From the NCBI GenBank assembly GCA_019416865.1, contig DXWL01000006.1, positions 10,088 to 74,087 on the forward strand: DNA of 64,000 bases. Reading direction: 5' to 3'. Positions 59,881-64,000 of the stretch are shown piece after piece (position 1 is the stretch's first letter; each line of letters starts with the position of its first letter). Below the pieces are notes generated by a model. The model searched no databases. It had not been told where the DNA came from and worked only from the letters and a program-made list of their open reading frames with translations. Both the position numbers and the translations under genes were made by a program. The DNA is from Fusobacterium sp. (GTDB lineage: Bacteria; Fusobacteriota; Fusobacteriia; Fusobacteriales; Fusobacteriaceae).

Positions 59881-60944
59881 CTTAATACCTCTTTTACTGC
59901 ATTTATAACTTTTTGATTTTTTTCTCTGTCCTTTATTGCAAGTCTTATATAAGAATTATTTAAAAATTTAAAATTAGAAGCATCTCTTACTAAAATATTT
60001 TTTTCTGTCATTTTTTCTTTAAAAATTGAAGATGTCATGCTGTTTAATTTTATCAAAATAAAATTTGTTTCTGTTTCGTAGACTTTAATTTTTTTCTCTT
60101 TTTCAATCTCTTTTAAGGAAGTTATAAACCACTCTCTTTCCTCTTCTATCCATTTTTCAGTTTTAGCAATATAATCCTCATCTTTTAAAATAATTTTTCC
60201 TGCTAAATCTGCAAATCCATTTACACTCCAAGGTTCTTTTATATTATTTATTTTTTCTATTATTTTTTTATCAAAACATATTCCATACCCAAGTCTTAAT
60301 CCTGGAAGTGCAAAAAATTTTGTTAAAGCTCTTAAGATAAAAATATTTTCAGAGCAAAAATCAGCTGCACTTTTCTCTTTCCAGTTAGAAATAAATTCTA
60401 TAAAACATTCATCTATAAACAGCTTTGTTTCTGATTTTATAAGTTCTAAATTTATTTCATTTATTATTTCTTTTGAAATAAATTTTCCTGTTGGATTATT
60501 AGGATTACATATTACAGCAAGATCATATTTCTTAGCTTTTACAATAAATTTTTCTTTATTTAAAATAAAATTTTCTTCCTCTTTAAGCTCAAAATAATCT
60601 ATCTCTGCCCCTGTATTTTTTAAAGCTCTCTCATATTCAGCAAATGTAGGAGAAACTATAAGAACTTTTTTAGGATTTAACGCTTTTACAAAAAGAAAAA
60701 GTACCTCTGTAGCTCCATTGCCAACAATTATATTTTCAAAATCTATATTGTTATAATCTCCTATACTTTCCCTAAGCTCTACATAATTAATATCAGGATA
60801 TCTTTCAAGAGCTGAAAAATTTTCATTTACTGCTTTTTTTAAAGTTTCAGGAACACCTAGAGGATTAATATTTGAACTGTAATCAAGTATCTCCTCTTTT
60901 CCCTCTCTCTGAAGTTTGTATATATTTCCTCCATGCAGATCCAT
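59877..60944 (-). CDS. cobD: Threonine-phosphate decarboxylase / histidinol-phosphate aminotransferase-like
   Basis: Makes (R)-1-amino-2-propanol phosphate for the nucleotide loop. The 355-residue PLP protein starts with LHGGNIYKLQRE and DYSSNINPLGVP, typical of CobD rather than HisC, and has VGNGATEVLFLF, CNPNNPTGKF, DECFIEF and the PLP lysine in LRALTKFFALPGLRLGYG. The usual C-terminal cysteine-rich domain of some CobD proteins is absent. It lies inside the cobalamin operon. Confidence 0.9.
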   Translation of the reverse strand: MDLHGGNIYKLQREGKEEILDYSSNINPLGVPETLKKAVNENFSALERYPDINYVELRESIGDYNNIDFENIIVGNGATEVLFLFVKALNPKKVLIVSPTFAEYERALKNTGAEIDYFELKEEENFILNKEKFIVKAKKYDLAVICNPNNPTGKFISKEIINEINLELIKSETKLFIDECFIEFISNWKEKSAADFCSENIFILRALTKFFALPGLRLGYGICFDKKIIEKINNIKEPWSVNGFADLAGKIILKDEDYIAKTEKWIEEEREWFITSLKEIEKEKKIKVYETETNFILIKLNSMTSSIFKEKMTEKNILVRDASNFKFLNNSYIRLAIKDREKNQKVINAVKEVLR

Positions 60945-60984
60945 TATGCTCTCCTCTCTTCCTAATTTACCAAATAAAATTATT

Positions 60985-61138
60985 AAATAAAATTTTCGAT
61001 ATTAAAAATATCTGCGTAATTTATGCAGTGAATTGAACGCTAAAAAATGATATGTTTGAGGATGAAAATCCGAGTTTATCATTTTTAGTGAAATGAACAA
61101 TATAAATAGCTGATATTTTTTCTTAGAAAATTTTATTT
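60985..61138. repeat. Inverted-repeat element, copy 2 (between cobD and cbiB)
   Basis: Ends AAATAAAATTTTC (60985-60997) and GAAAATTTTATTT (61126-61138). The interior matches copy 1 (23908-23997, minus strand): GATATTAAAAAT, CGTAATTTATGCAGTGAA, AATATAAATAG, ATTTTTTCTTAG. It carries a 60-bp insert (61039-61098) absent from copy 1. It overlaps the last 16 bases of cbiB, including the stop codon. Confidence 0.82.
61039..61098. repeat. Hairpin insert within repeat copy 2
   Basis: Flanked by AGTGAATTGAAC (61027-61038) and AGTGAAATGAAC (61087-61098). The insert forms a stem CTAAAAAATGATA (61040-61052) with TATCATTTTTAG (61077-61088), topped by GGAT-GAAA-ATCC (61060-61071). The direct repeats look like a duplication made on insertion. 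Confidence 0.7.
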
Positions 61139-62079
61139 ATATATTTTAACATCGAAAATAAAATTATTCCCATGAAATAAGTTCCATATAATAATTTTCT
61201 TCCTCTCAATATATCATTTAATTCAAATTCTTTTATCTTATCTCCGATTGTAGGTTTATTATACCATGTACCAAAATATTTTGTTTTTCCTCCAAATTGT
61301 ACTCCCAAAGCTCCTGCAAAAGCAGATTCTCCATGAGCAGAGTTTGGACTTGCATGGTTATGTCTGTCCCTTAAAAATATTTTCAACGAGTTTTTATAAT
61401 CAAATCCCATGCAAAAAGCTGCTGTTGGTATAAGAAACATACCTGCTATTCTTGCAGGAATAAAATTTGCAATATCATCTATCTTTGCTGATACAGTACC
61501 AAAGTTTATATATCTCTCATTTTTATAGCCAATTATTGAGTCCAAAGTATTTATACTTTTATATCCCATTGCAAAGGGGAGAGCAAGACTTACTCCATTT
61601 ATTTCAAAACAACTTCCTAAAAAAGCAAAAAACATAGGAGATATTATCCCATCAACAGAATTTTCACTGAAAGTTTCCAAAATACTTCTCACAATCTGTG
61701 TGCTGTCCATTGTTTCTGTATCACGGCTCACAAGATAGGAAAGTTTTTTCTTAGCTTCTTCCATATCTCCTTTTTTCAAAATATTATAAACTCTTATCCC
61801 CTCATCAGCCAAACATTTTCCAGCAAGAGTTGTGTATAATAAAAATATTTCAACATATTCTGAAAGTCCTGCTAAAAAATAAGAAATAGTTACAGTTATT
61901 CCTATAACAATAAAAGCTGTAACTCCTCCCCAAAAAGTTTTATTTTTAAAACCATAAAAAATTTTTTCACACAAACTTATAAGTTTTCCTATAAATCTCA
62001 CAGGATGGGGAAACCAATATGGATCTCCAAAAATAAGATCCATTATATATGCTGCCCAATATTTTATTATAAACACCAT
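61123..62079 (-). CDS. cbiB: Adenosylcobinamide-phosphate synthase (CbiB)
   Basis: Attaches aminopropanol phosphate to adenosylcobyric acid at the inner membrane. The 318-residue protein has four or more hydrophobic segments, the block DLIFGDPYWFPHPVRFIGKLI at the N-terminus (given in part), SRDTETMDSTQIVRS, ETFSENSVDGIISPMFF and RDRHNHASPNSAHGESAFAGAL in part. Its 3' end runs into the repeat element, so the last residues (YINKIF) are encoded by repeat sequence. Confidence 0.94.
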   Translation of the reverse strand: MVFIIKYWAAYIMDLIFGDPYWFPHPVRFIGKLISLCEKIFYGFKNKTFWGGVTAFIVIGITVTISYFLAGLSEYVEIFLLYTTLAGKCLADEGIRVYNILKKGDMEEAKKKLSYLVSRDTETMDSTQIVRSILETFSENSVDGIISPMFFAFLGSCFEINGVSLALPFAMGYKSINTLDSIIGYKNERYINFGTVSAKIDDIANFIPARIAGMFLIPTAAFCMGFDYKNSLKIFLRDRHNHASPNSAHGESAFAGALGVQFGGKTKYFGTWYNKPTIGDKIKEFELNDILRGRKLLYGTYFMGIILFSMLKYINKIF

Positions 62080-62096
62080 TTTTGCTTCCCTTTCCC

Positions 62097-63581
62097 TTAA
62101 TTATCTTCTATAATCTCATAAATTTTTTCTATATCAAGATTTTCTCTCAACAATTTTTCAAGCTTATCAAATTCTTTTTCTCTATATTCTTCAAAAGTTT
62201 CTTTTAGTTTTAATTCTGAAATCCCTTTTTTTTCTCTTACTATGTTCAAAATCTTTTCTGTTATTCTATTATTTTCAAATATTCCATGAATATATGTTCC
62301 AAATACATTTTCTTTTACCACAGCTTTTACAAAGGTATCATCTGTCAGTTTTGTTTCTGTTTTAGTAAAACTTGCTCCGTGATGAATTTCAAATCCCTCT
62401 ATTTTTTCCCCGTCAAGTCCTTCAAGTATACCACTGGTATTTTTTAATTCCCCCTTATACTGTGTCGTCATCTTTCCGTCTAAAAATACAGTATCAATAT
62501 CCAAAATTCCAAGCCCTTGTGAAATTTGGATATTTCCTTCTATTCCCTGCATGTCTTTAAGAGTTTTTCCAAGAATCTGAAATCCTGCACAAATTCCTAT
62601 TATAATTTTTCCTCTCTCATAAAGCTCCTTTATTTTTATATCCATTTTTTTCTCTCTCATTATCTCCATATCATGGATAGTATTTTTTGAGCCTGGAATA
62701 ATTATTATATCTGCCTTATCAAGTTCATAAGGCTCATCTACATAATCTATATTCACATCTTTTATTCTTTTTAAAGGATCCATATCTGTAAAGTTTGACA
62801 GGTGATTTAAATTTATAACAGCAATATTTATTGTCCCATCTGTTAATTTTCTAAGTTTATCAGTTACTCTGTCCTCATCTTCTATATCTATATTGCCATA
62901 AGGAACTATTCCCAAAACAGGAACTCCTGTAAGCTCTTCAAGTTTTTTTATTCCTGGCTCAAGACTCTCTTTTTTTCCTCTGAATTTATTTATTATTATT
63001 CCCTTTACTCTCTTTTTTTCATGAGGCTCAAGAAGTACCATTGTTCCCACAACAGAAGCAAAAACTCCTCCTCTGTCAATATCAGCTGTAAGAATTACAG
63101 GGGCATCTGCCATCTCTGCCATTCCCATATTTACCAAATCATTTTCTTTTATATTAATTTCGACAGGACTCCCTGCTCCCTCTAAGACACAAATATCAAA
63201 TTTTTCTGTATTTTTATAGGCTTTTAATATATCCTCTCTGTATTTCGGCTTTTCTTTAAAAAATTCATATCCACTCATATTTCCAACAGGTTTTCCATTT
63301 AAAATAACCTGAATAGTATTATTTCCACAAGGTTTCAAAAGAAGAGGATTCATAAAGCCCTCTGCTTCAATTTTACAAGCTGCTGCCTGAACTCCCTGTG
63401 AACGTCCTATCTCCAATCCATCTCTCGTAACAAAAGAATTAAGAGCCATATTCTGTGCTTTAAAAGGCACTGTACTGTAACCATCTTTATAAAATATTCT
63501 GCACAATCCTGTTGTGATTATACTTTTTCCTGCTCCTGATGATGTCCCTAGAATCATCAGATTTTTATTTTTTTTAACCAT
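62097..63581 (-). CDS. cbiP: Adenosylcobyric acid synthase (glutamine-hydrolysing)
   Basis: Amidates four side chains of the corrin. The 494-residue protein has P-loop LGTSSGAGKSIITTGLCRIF (about 11-30), PFKAQNMALNSFVT, LEGAGSPVEINI, DIDRGGVFASVVGT and the amidotransferase cysteine in IIGICAGFQILGK (about 325-337). It is first in the operon, behind the promoter at 63634-63663. Confidence 0.96.
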   Translation of the reverse strand: MVKKNKNLMILGTSSGAGKSIITTGLCRIFYKDGYSTVPFKAQNMALNSFVTRDGLEIGRSQGVQAAACKIEAEGFMNPLLLKPCGNNTIQVILNGKPVGNMSGYEFFKEKPKYREDILKAYKNTEKFDICVLEGAGSPVEINIKENDLVNMGMAEMADAPVILTADIDRGGVFASVVGTMVLLEPHEKKRVKGIIINKFRGKKESLEPGIKKLEELTGVPVLGIVPYGNIDIEDEDRVTDKLRKLTDGTINIAVINLNHLSNFTDMDPLKRIKDVNIDYVDEPYELDKADIIIIPGSKNTIHDMEIMREKKMDIKIKELYERGKIIIGICAGFQILGKTLKDMQGIEGNIQISQGLGILDIDTVFLDGKMTTQYKGELKNTSGILEGLDGEKIEGFEIHHGASFTKTETKLTDDTFVKAVVKENVFGTYIHGIFENNRITEKILNIVREKKGISELKLKETFEEYREKEFDKLEKLLRENLDIEKIYEIIEDN

Positions 63582-63633
63582 AATCTATCACCCAAAACCT
63601 CTGTATAATTCTCGTGAGTAAATCTCTAATTTC

Positions 63634-63663
63634 AGTATACATAAACTTTCACTTTCTAGTCAA
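63634..63663 (-). promoter_or_regulatory. Cobalamin operon promoter
   Basis: Minus strand TTGACT (63658-63663), 18-base spacer, TATACT (63634-63639). The leader to the cbiP ATG is only about 45 bases, with no B12 box. Confidence 0.62.
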
Positions 63664-63700
63664 ATTATATTTTTTTATTTTTTTATCATATTTTTTTATT

Positions 63701-63729
63701 TTGACATCTCTGTGCCACAATTATATTGT
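63701..63729 (+). promoter_or_regulatory. Promoter of the small exported protein gene
   Basis: TTGACA (63701-63706), 17-base spacer, TATTGT (63724-63729). It is divergent from the cobalamin operon promoter. Confidence 0.5.
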
Positions 63730-63776
63730 ATCCTTATGATATAAAGATACATTTATAATAGGAGAGAAGGTAAATT

Positions 63777-63998
63777 ATGAAAAAATTATTAACAGTTGGA
63801 TTATTAGTTATATCTGCCTCTGCATTTGCTTTTGGCGGACATCATTATACAGAAAATGGACATCATTACACAAGGATTATAAGCAATGATGGAGAAAGAA
63901 CTATATGTGAAGTGAGAACTTCTCACAGAATGGACGGCAGACATAGTGATCTGTACCCTGTCAAGTGCTCAACTCAATTATTGACATTTTTTCTTTAA
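63777..63998 (+). CDS. Small exported histidine-rich protein of unknown function
   Basis: A 73-residue protein with a signal peptide (1-18, hydrophobic, ending SAFAF). The mature part starts with a near-duplicate GHHYTENGHHYT (about 21-32), which could bind metal, and has two cysteines (C44 and C64) that could form a disulfide in the periplasm. No family is recognised. The frame has a good ribosome binding site (AGGAGAGAAGG), a promoter and a stop two bases before the window edge. It is divergent from the cobalamin operon, so a role linked to cobalt or corrinoid metabolism is possible but unproven. Confidence 0.68.
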   Translation: MKKLLTVGLLVISASAFAFGGHHYTENGHHYTRIISNDGERTICEVRTSHRMDGRHSDLYPVKCSTQLLTFFL

Positions 63999-64000
63999 AT

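Noticed and set aside
63711..63720. GTGCCACAA resembling part of a B12 box (GCCACTG)
   Set aside because: It is on the plus strand in the promoter spacer of the small protein gene, lacks the surrounding riboswitch core and is not in the cbiP leader.

Overview
The window is AT-rich DNA (roughly 30% G+C by eye) from an anaerobic bacterium with an outer membrane. The gene content points to Fusobacteriota, probably Fusobacteriaceae (Fusobacterium or a relative such as Cetobacterium). The evidence is MlaA and a YadA-type trimeric autotransporter beside low-GC genes, oxygen-independent (anaerobic) cobalamin synthesis, a class II ribonucleotide reductase and strong AGGAGG ribosome binding sites. About 60 genes are packed on the minus strand. 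Only the nrdJ fragment at the left edge, mgtC and a small exported protein at the right edge are on the plus strand. No rRNA, tRNA, IS transposase, prophage or CRISPR array was seen.

Layout: 1-1105, end of the B12-dependent ribonucleotide reductase. 1192-13015, a glycerol / glycerol-3-phosphate (G3P) region: GlpA-like and GlpB-like dehydrogenase subunits with a DUF1667 partner, glycerol kinase, a HAD-IIA phosphatase, an AGCS symporter, a glycerophosphodiesterase, a DctPQM TRAP transporter and the antiterminator GlpP. 13012-16696, nadABC with the repressor NiaR. 16755-17644, mgtC behind a leader terminator. 17695-23830, an era / Xer-like / recN / nadK / envC-like / ftsX string. 24036-25875, a split transketolase. 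25881-29926, small housekeeping genes (KdsD, flavin reductase, aminotransferase, DUF1858). 29969-31529, a headless trimeric autotransporter. 31509-33838, thiD-thiE-thiM thiamine salvage. 33931-38866, phosphate transporter, Usp, WG-repeat protein and CoA-transferase. 38886-46503, proS, recG, yebC, folate, UDG-like, MBL and mlaA genes with an exported hydrolase. 47870-49172, threonine dehydratase. 49194-63663, a 15-gene cobalamin operon running from cbiP to hemC and a cobA-hemD fusion. 63701-63998, a small exported protein.

The most interesting signal is regulatory. The leaders of glpA, the glycerophosphodiesterase gene and dctP each have a good promoter followed by an intrinsic terminator just before the ribosome binding site. 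The glpA and dctP leaders share a 19-nt element (AGAGATAAAGTGAGTCAGA / GGAGATTAAGTGAGGCTGA) whose 3' end is also the 5' arm of the terminator. The diesterase leader has the first ten bases in weaker form. With glpP next to dctP, this looks like a GlpP antitermination regulon. It would place a TRAP transporter, not a known GlpT, GlpF or UgpABCE system, in G3P or glycerophosphodiester uptake.

The second signal is a repeat present twice, between tktB and ftsX and between cobD and cbiB. Its terminal stems differ between copies by paired, compensating substitutions, and one copy carries an extra 60-bp hairpin insert between direct repeats. The cobalamin operon supplies the cofactor of the ribonucleotide reductase at the other end of the window, but its promoter leaves no room for a cobalamin riboswitch. 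All functional statements come from reading motifs; no database search was run.
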